From Pseudorhizobium banfieldiae (GTDB lineage Bacteria > Pseudomonadota > Alphaproteobacteria > Rhizobiales > Rhizobiaceae), in the NCBI RefSeq assembly GCF_000967425.1, contig NZ_FO082820.1, positions 3,297,501 through 3,361,500 of the forward strand: DNA of 64,000 bases. The letters are read 5' to 3'. This document shows positions 37,683-47,061 of the stretch, piece after piece (the stretch's first letter is position 1; the number at the start of each line of letters is the position of its first letter). The translations under genes were made by a program, and so were the position numbers. A model generated the notes under the pieces. It was not told the origin of the DNA. It did not search any database and saw nothing but the letters and a program-made list of their open reading frames with translations.

Positions 37683-37721
37683 ATCAAAGCAGGCGCCGCC
37701 GGACGCCTCGGGAGCAGGTCC

Positions 37722-38606
37722 ATGGGTTTGGCTAGTATTCAAAACGTCGGTGTGATCGGGGCAGGGCAGATGGGATGCGGCATCGCCCATGTCGCTGCCA
37801 TTGCGGGCTACAAGGTGCACATCTACGACCTCTCGCAGGACCGCATCGAGGCTGGCCTGGCAACCATCAACGGCAACCTTGCCCGGCAGGTCACGAACAG
37901 CAAGCTGTCCGACGAGGATCGCAAGGCGGCGCTGTCACGCATCAGCGGCTCGGCCGATCTCAACGACCTGGCACCGATGGACCTCGTGATCGAGGCGGCT
38001 ACCGAGGACGAAAGCGTCAAGCGCAAGATCTACGCGCAGATTTGTCCGATCCTGAAGCCGGAAGCGCTGCTCGCCACCAATACGTCGTCCCTGTCCATCA
38101 CCCGCCTCGCTTCTGCGACCGATCGCCCGGAACGTTTCATGGGCATCCATTTCATGAATCCGGTTCCGGTCATGAAGCTGGTGGAGCTGGTCCGCGGGAT
38201 CGCGACCGAAGAAACGACCTTCGCCACCGCCAAGGAATTCGTCTCGACGCTCGACAAGACGATCACGGTCGCCGAGGATTTCCCGGCCTTCATCGTCAAC
38301 CGCATCCTGCTGCCGATGATCAATGAGGCGATCTACACCCTCTATGAAGGCGTCGGCTCGGTCGAGGCCATCGACACGGCCATGAAGCTCGGTGCCAACC
38401 ACCCGATGGGGCCGTTGCAGTTGGCAGACTTCATCGGGCTCGACACTTGCCTGTCGATCATGCAGGTGCTGCACGACGGTCTGGCGGATTCCAAGTACCG
38501 CCCTTGCCCGCTGCTGGTAAAATATGTGGAAGCGGGCTGGCTTGGCCGGAAATCCGGCCGCGGCTTCTACGATTACCGCGGCGAAACGCCGATCCCGACG
38601 CGCTGA
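37722..38606 (+). CDS. 3-hydroxybutyryl-CoA dehydrogenase
   Basis: 294 residues. NAD-binding motif VIGAGQMGCGIAHVAA (residues 9-24), catalytic His in RFMGIHFMNPVPVMKLVE, and the C-terminal GPLQLADFIGLDTCLSIM block all fit the short-chain 3-hydroxyacyl-CoA dehydrogenase family (HbdA/PaaH). It oxidises or reduces 3-hydroxybutyryl-CoA in fatty-acid or polyhydroxybutyrate metabolism. GGGAG lies upstream of the ATG. It follows etfBA, to which its pathway delivers electrons. Confidence 0.96.
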   Translation: MGLASIQNVGVIGAGQMGCGIAHVAAIAGYKVHIYDLSQDRIEAGLATINGNLARQVTNSKLSDEDRKAALSRISGSADLNDLAPMDLVIEAATEDESVKRKIYAQICPILKPEALLATNTSSLSITRLASATDRPERFMGIHFMNPVPVMKLVELVRGIATEETTFATAKEFVSTLDKTITVAEDFPAFIVNRILLPMINEAIYTLYEGVGSVEAIDTAMKLGANHPMGPLQLADFIGLDTCLSIMQVLHDGLADSKYRPCPLLVKYVEAGWLGRKSGRGFYDYRGETPIPTR

Positions 38607-38610
38607 GGCG

Positions 38611-39270
38611 TCACGAACCCTTTGCGGCCGTGATCAATGCCTTGGCATCCGTGCTGTCCCAGACCGCGGGGCCATTCATGGCGGAGACGAGGCAGCCCTT
38701 CCTGTCGAGGATGAGCGTGACGGGAAGTCCGAAGGCAAGTCCTTCTTTCTTCATGGTGTTAAACACGCCCATCGTGCTGTCGCGGTAATAGCCGAGCGCA
38801 TCCACCCGGGTTTCTGCCAGGAATGCCTTAGGTTTTTCGTCTGAGCCCGTATCGATGTTGACGGCGACGACCTCGAAGTCTTCCCCACCCATCTCCTTCT
38901 GCAGATTGTTCAGCGCCGGCATCTCCTCCCTGCACGGGCCGCACCACGTCGCCCAGAGATTGAGCAGCACGGTCTTGCCTGCAAAATCGCTCGTCTTCAG
39001 GTCCTGCCCCTCAGGCCCCTTGAACGAGAGGTCGATCAGCCGCGGCGATGTGGCGGCGGCCATGGCGGCAACCTCACCCCGCGCGAACTCGTCGACCGTC
39101 CGGGCAAGTTCCACCGTGCCCTCGCACGCGCCAGCGTCGGCGGCGACCTCGCCATTGCCAGACCCGGTGTTCCTCACGTATACCGCCACGGCGCCGGCAA
39201 TCAGCCCGGCCACGGCGGCAATCACGATCAATCTGGCGGAGGGAAGGCCAAGCGGTCTCTTGTTCGTCAT
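38611..39270 (-). CDS. tlpA: TlpA-family thiol:disulfide oxidoreductase
   Basis: 219 residues. An N-terminal signal-anchor helix (13-32) is followed by a thioredoxin fold with [15 protein letters not shown] (active-site CGPC near residue 112) and the cis-Pro in [11 protein letters not shown] periplasmic Cys pair outside the active site (GACEGT and RKGCLV) is visible. In rhizobia TlpA reduces copper chaperones and the CuA centre during cytochrome oxidase assembly. It is divergent from argH with only 24 bases between starts, a conserved rhizobial pair. Confidence 0.95.
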   Translation of the reverse strand: MTNKRPLGLPSARLIVIAAVAGLIAGAVAVYVRNTGSGNGEVAADAGACEGTVELARTVDEFARGEVAAMAAATSPRLIDLSFKGPEGQDLKTSDFAGKTVLLNLWATWCGPCREEMPALNNLQKEMGGEDFEVVAVNIDTGSDEKPKAFLAETRVDALGYYRDSTMGVFNTMKKEGLAFGLPVTLILDRKGCLVSAMNGPAVWDSTDAKALITAAKGS

Positions 39271-39294
39271 CTAGCACTCCAGGACGTATGCATC

Positions 39295-40698
39295 ATGGCT
39301 GACGGCACGAAGGACGCGGTATCCTCCAACCAGATGTGGGGCGGTCGCTTCGCCTCCGGCCCGGATGCGATCATGGAGGAGATAAATGCCTCCATCGGCT
39401 TCGACAAGAAGCTCTACGCCCAGGACATCCGCGGCTCAATGGCGCATGCGACCATGCTTGCTGCAAAAGGCATCATTTCCGGCGAAGATAAAGACAAGAT
39501 TGTCGGAGGGCTGAACACGATCCTGTCAGAGATCGAGAGCGGCCAGTTCGAGTTCTCGCGCAAGCTCGAGGACATCCACATGAACGTGGAGGCACGGCTT
39601 GCCGCTCTGATTGGCCCAGCCGCCGGACGGCTCCACACGGCGCGCTCCCGTAACGACCAGGTCGCGCTCGACTTTCGCCTCTGGGTGAAGGAAGAACTGA
39701 GTAAGACCGAACGTATGCTGACCGGCCTGATCGCCGCGTTTCTCGAGCGTGCCGACGAGCACGCCGATACCGTCATGCCCGGCTTCACCCACCTGCAGAC
39801 GGCGCAGCCGGTGACCTTCGGCCATCACTGCATGGCCTATGTCGAAATGTTCGGCCGCGACCGGCAGCGGGTGCGCCACGCCATCGAACACCTGGACGAA
39901 AGCCCGATCGGCGCCGCCGCACTCGCCGGCACGGGTTTCCCGATCGACCGGCACATGACGGCTGAGGCGCTTGGCTTCCGCGAGCCCACCCGCAACTCCA
40001 TCGACACCGTGTCCGACCGCGATTTTGCGCTGGAATTCCTGTCGGTTACCGCAATCTGCGCGATGCACCTGTCGCGGCTTGCGGAAGAGATCGTCATCTG
40101 GTCGACGCCGCAGTTCGGCTTCATCCGCCTGTCGGACGCCTTCTCGACCGGCTCCTCTATCATGCCGCAGAAGAAGAACCCCGATGCGGCCGAACTGGTC
40201 CGCGCGAAGACGGGACGCATCAACGGTTCGCTCGTCGCACTGCTGACCGTCATGAAGGGCCTGCCGCTCGCCTACTCCAAGGACATGCAGGAAGACAAGG
40301 AACAGGTCTTCGATGCCGCAGAAAACCTGGAACTCACGATTGCCGCGATGACCGGGATGGTGCGCGACATGACCATCCGCGCCGACCGCATGCGCGCTGC
40401 AGCCGGGTCCGGCTACTCGACCGCCACCGACCTCGCCGACTGGCTGGTGCGCGAGGCGGGCCTGCCGTTCCGCGACGCCCACCACGTGACTGGCCGGGCC
40501 GTTGCGCTTGCCGAGCAGAAGGGCTGCGACCTCGCAGAGCTTTCGCTGGAGGAACTACAGGGCATCCATGATGCCATCACCGACAAGGTCTTTGATGTCC
40601 TGTCGGTCGATGCGTCGGTCGCAAGCCGCACCAGTTTCGGTGGCACCGCCCCGTCGGAAGTGCGCAAGCAGATTGCCTGGTGGCGCGCTCGCAACTAG
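39295..40698 (+). CDS. argH: Argininosuccinate lyase
   Basis: 467 residues. Last step of arginine synthesis, splitting argininosuccinate to arginine and fumarate. The fumarase/aspartase superfamily signature [17 protein letters not shown] is intact, as are [16 protein letters not shown] and [17 protein letters not shown]. It begins [20 protein letters not shown]. The first gene of a probable argH-lptM-lysA-DUF4175 run on the plus strand. Confidence 0.98.
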   Translation: MADGTKDAVSSNQMWGGRFASGPDAIMEEINASIGFDKKLYAQDIRGSMAHATMLAAKGIISGEDKDKIVGGLNTILSEIESGQFEFSRKLEDIHMNVEARLAALIGPAAGRLHTARSRNDQVALDFRLWVKEELSKTERMLTGLIAAFLERADEHADTVMPGFTHLQTAQPVTFGHHCMAYVEMFGRDRQRVRHAIEHLDESPIGAAALAGTGFPIDRHMTAEALGFREPTRNSIDTVSDRDFALEFLSVTAICAMHLSRLAEEIVIWSTPQFGFIRLSDAFSTGSSIMPQKKNPDAAELVRAKTGRINGSLVALLTVMKGLPLAYSKDMQEDKEQVFDAAENLELTIAAMTGMVRDMTIRADRMRAAAGSGYSTATDLADWLVREAGLPFRDAHHVTGRAVALAEQKGCDLAELSLEELQGIHDAITDKVFDVLSVDASVASRTSFGGTAPSEVRKQIAWWRARN

Positions 40699-40783
40699 CC
40701 ATCGAAATGACCGCAGAGTGACTGCACAAGCGGCAGGAACTCCGCTATGACACCAGCGCAGGCTGGTTGATGAAGGAAACGGA

Positions 40784-40984
40784 ATGTCGAAGCTCGTGCA
40801 AAAATTCGGCGGCATCGCCCTGACGCTGGCGGTGGCCGGCATCGTCCTTTCCGGATGCGGCCGCAAGGGTGATCTCGACCGCCCCAGCACTCCTGTGGAG
40901 CAGCAGAACATCCGCAAGACGGGAGACGACCGCAAGCCGGAGCCGGTTCCCGAGAAGCGCTTCCTGCTCGATCCCTTGCTCTGA
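40784..40984 (+). CDS. lptM: LptM/YifL-type small lipoprotein
   Basis: 66 residues. The lipobox is VLSGC with the acylated Cys at position 25, followed directly by GRKGDLDRP, the hallmark of the LptM (YifL) family, which assists maturation of the LptDE lipopolysaccharide translocon in enterobacteria. AAGGAAACGG precedes the ATG. It is located between argH and lysA, and linkage to lysA is conserved across Proteobacteria. The remainder is a Pro/Lys-rich unstructured tail. Confidence 0.9.
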   Translation: MSKLVQKFGGIALTLAVAGIVLSGCGRKGDLDRPSTPVEQQNIRKTGDDRKPEPVPEKRFLLDPLL

Positions 40985-40996
40985 GCGACAACAGCC

Positions 40997-42265
40997 GTGA
41001 ACCATTTTCACTACATCGATGGCGTGTTGCACGCCGAGAACGTGCCGATTCCCGAGATTGCCAAGGCGGTCGGCACCCCCTTCTACGTGTACTCCACCGC
41101 AACGCTGGAACGCCACTACACCGTCTTCGCCAAGGCGTTCGCGGATGTCGACGCGATGGTCTGCTACGCGATGAAGGCGAATTCCAACCAGGCGGTGCTG
41201 AAGACGCTCGCGCGCCTCGGAGCCGGGGTTGACGTCGTGTCCGGAGGTGAACTGCGGCGGGCGCTGGCGGCCGGCATCCCCGCAAGCCGCATCATGTTCT
41301 CCGGCGTCGGCAAGACCGCGGCGGAAATGGATCTGGCACTCGAGGCAGGCATCTACTGCTTCAACGTCGAATCCGAGCCGGAACTCGAAGTCCTGAACCA
41401 GCGGGCGCAGCGTAAAGGTACCCGCGCCCATGTATCCTTCCGCATCAACCCCGATGTCGACGCGCGCACCCATGCGAAGATTTCCACGGGCAAGAAGGAA
41501 AACAAGTTCGGGATTTCTTATGAGCGCGCCCGCGCCGTCTATGCGCATGCGGCCCAGTTGCCGGGAATAGACGTCACCGGCATCGATATGCATATCGGCA
41601 GCCAGATCACCGATCTGCAGCCATTCGAGGATGCCTTCCGGCTGCTGCGCGAACTGGTGGATACGCTACGCGCCGACGGCCACAGGATCGACCATGTCGA
41701 TATCGGCGGCGGCCTCGGCATTCCTTACAAGGACGACAATGATCCACCGCCGCTTCCCGACGCCTACGCCGAGACGGTGAAGCGACAGCTGCGTTCGCTG
41801 GACTGCAAGATCGTCACCGAGCCCGGCCGGCTCATTGTCGGCAATGCCGGCATCCTCGTGACCGAGGTCATCTACGTCAAGGACGGCGGCGAAAAGGCCT
41901 TCGTCATCGTCGACGGCGCCATGAACGATCTCATCCGCCCGACGCTTTACGACGCTTATCACGAGATACGCCCGGTGATTGCGGCCGCGGCCAGCGCGCC
42001 ACGAATCCGTGGCGATATTGTAGGACCCGTCTGCGAGACGGGTGACTACCTTGCGCTTGATCGGGAGATGGCGGCGCCGAAGCCCGGGGACTTGATTGCC
42101 GTTGGCTCCGCCGGCGCTTATGGCGCCGTGCAGGCGGGCACCTACAATTCACGCCTTCTCGTTCCGGAAGTCCTGGTCAGGGGCAGCGACTTCCACGTGA
42201 TACGTCCGCGCGGAAGCTACGAGGACCTGATCGGCCTGGATTCGATACCCGCCTGGCTCGCCTGA
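40997..42265 (+). CDS. lysA: Diaminopimelate decarboxylase
   Basis: 422 residues from a GTG start 12 bases after the lptM stop. Final step of lysine synthesis. PLP Lys in VCYAMKANSNQAVL (near residue 59), the HIGSQI strand, GGGLGIPY phosphate-binding loop, EPGRLIVGNAG, and the CETGD active-site Cys near 340 are all present. The GTG is supported by the near-invariant MNHFHYIDGVLHAE start. LysC in the same window supplies the first step of the pathway. Confidence 0.97.
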   Translation: MNHFHYIDGVLHAENVPIPEIAKAVGTPFYVYSTATLERHYTVFAKAFADVDAMVCYAMKANSNQAVLKTLARLGAGVDVVSGGELRRALAAGIPASRIMFSGVGKTAAEMDLALEAGIYCFNVESEPELEVLNQRAQRKGTRAHVSFRINPDVDARTHAKISTGKKENKFGISYERARAVYAHAAQLPGIDVTGIDMHIGSQITDLQPFEDAFRLLRELVDTLRADGHRIDHVDIGGGLGIPYKDDNDPPPLPDAYAETVKRQLRSLDCKIVTEPGRLIVGNAGILVTEVIYVKDGGEKAFVIVDGAMNDLIRPTLYDAYHEIRPVIAAAASAPRIRGDIVGPVCETGDYLALDREMAAPKPGDLIAVGSAGAYGAVQAGTYNSRLLVPEVLVRGSDFHVIRPRGSYEDLIGLDSIPAWLA

Positions 42266-42424
42266 CCCTTATCTCGTCCTGTTCACAATTACAGGAAGCG
42301 GACGGATTTCTGCCGCTCGCCGCAGGAGCGCTCTCGTCTTCGCCATAAAGATCGCTATCTTGGTTCGAAGGCAGCGTCGCTCTCGGCACGCCCGCATCTT
42401 GCGCCGCCACAGGAGACGGTTGAC

Positions 42425-45109
42425 ATGAGCAATATCCGCAAAGGTGCCTTCGACGCCCTTCCCGGACTTGCCCGGCGTGTGGCCTGGAAGCGCTCCCTCG
42501 CTCGCTCCGTGCTCTTCGTCGAGCGCCTGATGCCGCGCCTCCTGCCTATGCTGGGTGTCGCTGCGCTCTTCTTCGCCTTCGCATGGTTCGGCCTGTTCCG
42601 CCTCATGCCGGATATGGTCCGCTGGGCCCTGCTGGTCGTCTTCGGCGTCGGGTTTGTCGCTACACTGCTGCCTATCGCTCGGCTTCGCTGGCCCGCATCC
42701 GCGGATGCCGACCGCCTGCTGGAGGAGAGAAACCACCTGCCGCACCAGCCGGTCGCCGTTCAGGATGATGCGCTCTCCCACGACACCCTCTTCGCGCGCG
42801 CGCTGTGGAAGGAGCACCAGATCCGCATGGCGGAACGGATCGCAGCTCTCGATGCAGGCCTGCCACAGCCCGATATCGCGCGTCACGACCGCCATGCCTT
42901 GCGCGCTGTCCCCGCTCTCCTGCTGGTCGTCGCATTCGGCTTCTCCTTCTCCAACGGAGCAGGAACGATCGCAGACGCCTTTCGGCCAACCTCTGCGCCA
43001 GCCGACTCTGCCCCCGACCTGCGGATTGATGCGTGGTTGACTCCACCCTCCTATACCGGACGTGCGCCAATCTTCCTGACGGGCGGGGCTAACGGCGCCA
43101 CGACTGACCTGTCACTGCCACAGCACTCGCAACTGACCGTCCGCCTGACCGGTGGAGACGGCCAGGAAGTCGTAACCTACACACCTGCCTCACAAGCGGA
43201 ACCCGTCGCTCTGGTGAGCGAAGAGATCGCCGCCGCGAGGGAGAAGGCAACGGACGAGGCACAGCAGCAGCAAGGCGCTCCGGCCGCCGGCCAACCAGGC
43301 CAGCTTCCGCAAAGGCGGACCTACCTGATGACGCTCGATGGCAGCGGTGAACTCGCAATCAATGGGCAGACCTGGACCTTTGACGTCATCCCCGACCAAC
43401 CGCCGGAGATCGCTTTCGACAAGCAGCCGCGTCGCGCCGTGAACGGCGCGCTGGAGATATCCTTCAAGGGTAAGGACGATTACGGCATTCGCGAAGCGCA
43501 GGCACTGATCGAACCGGTCGACGCACCGGAAGCGGACGCCACTCCCCTTTACCCACTCCCGACCTTCCCGCTCGACCTGCCGCGACGTAGCTCGGAAGAG
43601 GTCAAGGGGCTCACAAGCCGTGACCTGACCGAGCACCCGCTTTCGGGAAAGCGGGTGAGGATTACATTGCTGGCGACGGACGGGGCAGGCCAGACGGGAC
43701 GGAGCCAGCCTTACGAAATGGTGCTGCCCGCCCGGCCGTTCTCGGAGCCGCTGGCGGCGGCGGTCGTCGAACAGCGGCAGGTTTTCTCCCTGGATAGCAG
43801 GCAGGTGCCGCGGGCGCTCGAACTCAACGAGGCGCTGACGCTGCGACCCGATGAGACCATCCCGAACCTGTCGCACTTCCTGCTTCTGCGATCGGCGCAT
43901 GGCCGCATGGAACTCGCGCGCGACGAGGAACAGTTGAAGGAAACGGCCGACTACCTCTGGGACATCGCACTCGGTATCGAGGACGGCGATCTTTCCGCGG
44001 CTGAGCGACGCCTTCGCGATACCCAGAATGCCCTGAACGAGGCCTTGAAGAACGGCGCCAGCGACGAGGAGATCGCCAGGCTCATGGACGAGCTCCGCCA
44101 GGCCATGCAGGAATTCATGTCAGAGCTCGCCCAGCGCCTGCAGAACAGCCCGCGCGCGCCCCAGGACATGCAGGCCCAGAACATGCTGCGCCAGCGCGAT
44201 CTGCAGAACATGCTGGACCAGATCGAGAATCTGGCTCGCTCGGGCAATCGCGATGCGGCCCAGCAGATGCTCTCGCAACTGCAGCAGATGATGAACAACC
44301 TCCAGGCCGGTCGCATGCAGCAAGGCCAGCAGGGGCAGCAGCAGAACAGCCAGATGCGCCAGCAGATCGACAAGCTCGGCGAGATCATGCAGGAACAGCA
44401 GCGCCTGATGGACCAGACCTTCCAGCTGGAGCAGGCCTTGCGCGACCGCATGCAGCGCGGCGACCCTGGGCAGCAGGGAGAGCAGCCCTACGAGCAGCAG
44501 CAGCAGCAGGGACAACAGGGCCAGCCCGGCCAGCAGGGGCAACAAGGATCGACCACCGACCAGATGACCGCGGAACAACTGCGGGAAGCGCTGAAGAACC
44601 TGCAAGCCCAGCAGGAAGGCCTCGGCAAGAAGCTCCAGGAACTGCAGCAGGGTCTCAAGGAGCTCGGAATGCAGCCGGGCGAGGGCTTCGGAGAGGCGGA
44701 GCGCGAAATGGGCAATGCCGGCGAGGCCCTCGGCCAGGGCGAAGGCGAACAGGCTGTCCAGGGCCAGGGGAATGCCCTCAACGCCCTGCGTCAGGGCGCC
44801 CAAGACATGATGCAGCAGATGATGCAGGCCATGCAGCAGGGACAGGGCCAAGGTCAGGGTGAAGGTCCTGGCGAGGTCTCCCAAGGCAACCAGAACGGCC
44901 GGGATCCCCTGGGACGTCCACGCGCCACCCAGGGTCCCGACTTCGGCGATCAGGTGAAGGTGCCAAACGAGATCGACGTGCAGCAGGCGCGGCGGATTCT
45001 GGAGGCCATTCGCGAAAAACTGGGTACCGCGATTCAGGAACAGTTCCCGGCACCGTCAGCGGGTGAGATCGAGCGCCGTTACCTGGAGCGTTTGCTGGAA
45101 ATACGCTAG
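42425..45109 (+). CDS. DUF4175 (TIGR02302) family membrane protein
   Basis: 894 residues, AGGAGACGG upstream. Two N-terminal helices (about 38-60 and 62-80) and a third around 160 are followed by a periplasmic-type beta region (170-470). From about residue 540 the chain is helical and extremely Gln-rich, with runs such as GQQGQQQNSQMRQQIDKLG and YEQQQQQGQQGQPGQQG, ending DEIDVQQARRILEAIREKLG-like. The family follows lysA in most Rhizobiales and Caulobacterales; no function is established. The long Gln/Glu coiled region suggests a scaffold spanning the periplasm. Confidence 0.92.
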   Translation: MSNIRKGAFDALPGLARRVAWKRSLARSVLFVERLMPRLLPMLGVAALFFAFAWFGLFRLMPDMVRWALLVVFGVGFVATLLPIARLRWPASADADRLLEERNHLPHQPVAVQDDALSHDTLFARALWKEHQIRMAERIAALDAGLPQPDIARHDRHALRAVPALLLVVAFGFSFSNGAGTIADAFRPTSAPADSAPDLRIDAWLTPPSYTGRAPIFLTGGANGATTDLSLPQHSQLTVRLTGGDGQEVVTYTPASQAEPVALVSEEIAAAREKATDEAQQQQGAPAAGQPGQLPQRRTYLMTLDGSGELAINGQTWTFDVIPDQPPEIAFDKQPRRAVNGALEISFKGKDDYGIREAQALIEPVDAPEADATPLYPLPTFPLDLPRRSSEEVKGLTSRDLTEHPLSGKRVRITLLATDGAGQTGRSQPYEMVLPARPFSEPLAAAVVEQRQVFSLDSRQVPRALELNEALTLRPDETIPNLSHFLLLRSAHGRMELARDEEQLKETADYLWDIALGIEDGDLSAAERRLRDTQNALNEALKNGASDEEIARLMDELRQAMQEFMSELAQRLQNSPRAPQDMQAQNMLRQRDLQNMLDQIENLARSGNRDAAQQMLSQLQQMMNNLQAGRMQQGQQGQQQNSQMRQQIDKLGEIMQEQQRLMDQTFQLEQALRDRMQRGDPGQQGEQPYEQQQQQGQQGQPGQQGQQGSTTDQMTAEQLREALKNLQAQQEGLGKKLQELQQGLKELGMQPGEGFGEAEREMGNAGEALGQGEGEQAVQGQGNALNALRQGAQDMMQQMMQAMQQGQGQGQGEGPGEVSQGNQNGRDPLGRPRATQGPDFGDQVKVPNEIDVQQARRILEAIREKLGTAIQEQFPAPSAGEIERRYLERLLEIR

Positions 45110-45113
45110 CCCG

Positions 45114-45488
45114 TCAGGCCGCCTGTGGCTGCTCGGATAGTGCGCGCGCCACGGCCCGCCGGATTTCCGGAAGGGCGAAAGGCTTCTGGACAACATCGAT
45201 TATCTTCTCGGCGAGATCGTCGGCGCGCTCCCGCTGTTCTGCATAACCGGTCATGAGAAGGATCTTGAGACCAGGGTGACGCGACGCCGCCTGATGGACA
45301 AGTTCGATACCATCCATCACGGGCATGCGGATGTCGGACAGCAAGAGATCGAACTCGGTCTCCCCGAGCTTCTCCAGCCCTTCCGCGCCATCGCCCGCTT
45401 CGTGGGTTTCGTGTCCGTCGAGACGCAGGGCCCTTGCGACGAACATGCGCAGGGAATCCTCGTCCTCGGTTATCAGGATCTTGGCCAT
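45114..45488 (-). CDS. Single-domain response regulator (CheY/CpdR-like)
   Basis: 124-residue receiver with no output domain. Acidic pocket ITEDED, phosphorylation site D52 in LLLSDIRMPVMDG, Thr in LLMTGYAEQ and Lys in VVQKPFALPEI are all present. The start MAKILITEDED is chosen by family alignment; the frame is open 76 codons further up. CpdR-type receivers control cell-cycle proteolysis in alphaproteobacteria and this protein resembles that group in size and motif spacing, but it is not a certain CpdR. No histidine kinase is adjacent. It converges on the DUF4175 gene. Confidence 0.93.
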   Translation of the reverse strand: MAKILITEDEDSLRMFVARALRLDGHETHEAGDGAEGLEKLGETEFDLLLSDIRMPVMDGIELVHQAASRHPGLKILLMTGYAEQRERADDLAEKIIDVVQKPFALPEIRRAVARALSEQPQAA

Positions 45489-45581
45489 GGCGCTCGACGT
45501 CTCCCATTCTGTCTCATTACGGGAGCAAATCACCAGACTTTCCTTTTCGAGGAGTAAACAGCCTCCTCCAGCACTCCCGAG

Positions 45582-45589
45582 ATGGTTAA
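45582..45589 (-). promoter_or_regulatory. TTAACCAT motif upstream of the response regulator
   Basis: TTAACCAT on the minus strand, 94 bases upstream of the receiver-domain start. This 8-mer is a known alternative CtrA-associated motif in Caulobacter. A short motif like this can occur by chance, so the call rests mainly on the regulator nature of the downstream gene. Confidence 0.25.
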
Positions 45590-45610
45590 CGATATGCGGA
45601 CCGCCGACTG

Positions 45611-46165
45611 CTAACTCTCGCCGAGTGCATCTCCGGTAACCACGCCCACGAAAGGAAGTTCGCGGAAGGCGTAGGCGACGTCCATGCCGTAGCCCACCAC
45701 GAAATAATCCGGGCATTCGAAGCCGACGTAATCCGCCTCCAGCTCTTCCTTGCGCTTTACACTCTTGTCCAGGAGCACCGCTATCGAGACATTCCTGGCG
45801 CCGCGCTCGTACAGCATCTGCTTGGCAAACAGCAGCGTGCGCCCGGACTCTAGGATATCGTCGATCAGCAACACATCGCGGTCCTTCACGTCGCTGTCGA
45901 TATCCTTGACGATGCGCACGCCCTGCGAGACCGTACCCGCTCCATAGCTCGAGAGCGTAATGAACTCCACTTCCGGCGCCAGACCGACATCGTGGAGCGC
46001 ACGGATGAGATCGGCCGCGAAGATGAAGGAGCCCTTCAGGATCGCGATGACGAGCAGGTCCTTGGTAGGACCCTTGGCGATCTCCGCGGCAATCGAACGA
46101 TTGCGTTCGGCAATGGCTTCCGCGGAGTAGAGCGGCTCAATGATCTTGCCGCGAACGACGGGCAT
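45611..46165 (-). CDS. hpt: Hypoxanthine phosphoribosyltransferase
   Basis: 184 residues. Purine salvage: converts hypoxanthine (and guanine) plus PRPP to IMP/GMP. The PRPP loop is VLLIDDILESGRTL (near residue 100); LKGSFIFAADLIRAL and SSYGAGTVSQGVRIVKD form the base and pyrophosphate sites; PDYFVVGYGMD is the C-terminal signature. AGGAGAG precedes the ATG. Confidence 0.97.
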   Translation of the reverse strand: MPVVRGKIIEPLYSAEAIAERNRSIAAEIAKGPTKDLLVIAILKGSFIFAADLIRALHDVGLAPEVEFITLSSYGAGTVSQGVRIVKDIDSDVKDRDVLLIDDILESGRTLLFAKQMLYERGARNVSIAVLLDKSVKRKEELEADYVGFECPDYFVVGYGMDVAYAFRELPFVGVVTGDALGES

Positions 46166-46206
46166 GGGGCTCTCCTGACAGGTTCAGAAGGCCGCCGATA
46201 GCATAA

Positions 46207-46848
46207 TCATGGCGCCGAGGCACCCGCCGATGCGAAGGAAAGCCGCAGTTCCGGCATTTTTCCACCAGGATGCGGGAGGCGTGCGGAAAAGCCGTGGCTC
46301 TGGCCACCCCCGATCGCTGCGACGGGTGGTTGGATGACGGTGCTGGCGACCGTGGCATCACCCGAGACCAGGTCCGCGCGGATCGGCAGCGCCTCGAGCG
46401 GCGCGTCACTGTTGTTCTTGACGATCCCCGTAATCAGGAGAAGCGACATGCCGTTTGCGTCCTGCGGCGTCAGGTTCACGTGCGTCAGGTCAAGGCCTGG
46501 CGGCTCTGCTGGCGCGGACTCGCCCAGGAACAAGGCGAATCCACCCGCCAGACCGAACACTGCAACGCATAGAGCTGCAACGATCGCTGCGAACACATCG
46601 GCAGAGAGATTCATGAGCGCGCGCTCTACCCACGCCAGGACGGCTCCGGCAGATGGTTTTTCCGCGGCGGCGACGTGACGGGTGGAACGAGGACGAGGCG
46701 GGGTCGGACGTTCGGTTGCGGGACCGGATCGGCGCGATGCCGCAGGAACCGTGACAAAGCTGGCATCCGCTACGTTGCCGGTGGCGCCATGGCTGAACCG
46801 TCTGCGGGCCGACCTCGGTTCGGGGGGCAGGATATCGATGACCGTCAT
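46207..46848 (-). CDS. Membrane-anchored FxLYD/DUF3426-like protein next to ftsEX
   Basis: 213 residues from MTVIDILPPEP with GGAAAGG upstream. A basic, Pro/Arg-rich cytoplasmic segment (1-75) is followed by one helix (about 82-105, VFAAIVAALCVAVFGLAGG) and a periplasmic domain (ITGIVKNNSDAPLEALPIR, GGQSHGFSARLPHPGG) that looks like the DUF3426/FxLYD beta-sandwich. Alphaproteobacterial relatives sit next to ftsEX. A role in envelope or division is inferred from position. The N-terminal zinc ribbon often found in the family is absent. Confidence 0.8.
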   Translation of the reverse strand: MTVIDILPPEPRSARRRFSHGATGNVADASFVTVPAASRRSGPATERPTPPRPRSTRHVAAAEKPSAGAVLAWVERALMNLSADVFAAIVAALCVAVFGLAGGFALFLGESAPAEPPGLDLTHVNLTPQDANGMSLLLITGIVKNNSDAPLEALPIRADLVSGDATVASTVIQPPVAAIGGGQSHGFSARLPHPGGKMPELRLSFASAGASAP

Positions 46849-46951
46849 CGTTCGCCTTTCCGGACTCCGGCCTGCCGGGGCCCTGAGTGCCACGTTCCCC
46901 CACGTGGGAAAACTTGGCATTGAATCGAATCCTACCCAGTCGTAAATTTAA

Positions 46952-46959
46952 ATGGTTAA
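46952..46959 (-). promoter_or_regulatory. TTAACCAT motif in the ftsE divergent region
   Basis: TTAACCAT on the minus strand, about 104 bases upstream of the FxLYD-like gene and 103 bases before ftsE. It is embedded in the AT-rich stretch TAAATTTAAATGGTTAATG. Division genes are plausible cell-cycle targets, but the evidence is a short motif only. Confidence 0.25.
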
Positions 46960-47061
46960 TGCTTCGCAAATGCGGCCCTCAAAACGACCTAGTCCGGTGG
47001 CGATAGAAGATCGCATGACCTTGGTTGCAAGGGCGGCGCAACACGGGATCTGGGTTTCCTT

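Noticed and set aside
36620..37723. 367-residue open frame on the minus strand
   Set aside because: Antisense to etfA; biased composition and no motif.
39526..40485. 319-residue open frame on the minus strand
   Set aside because: Antisense to argH, no family features, no ribosome-binding site.
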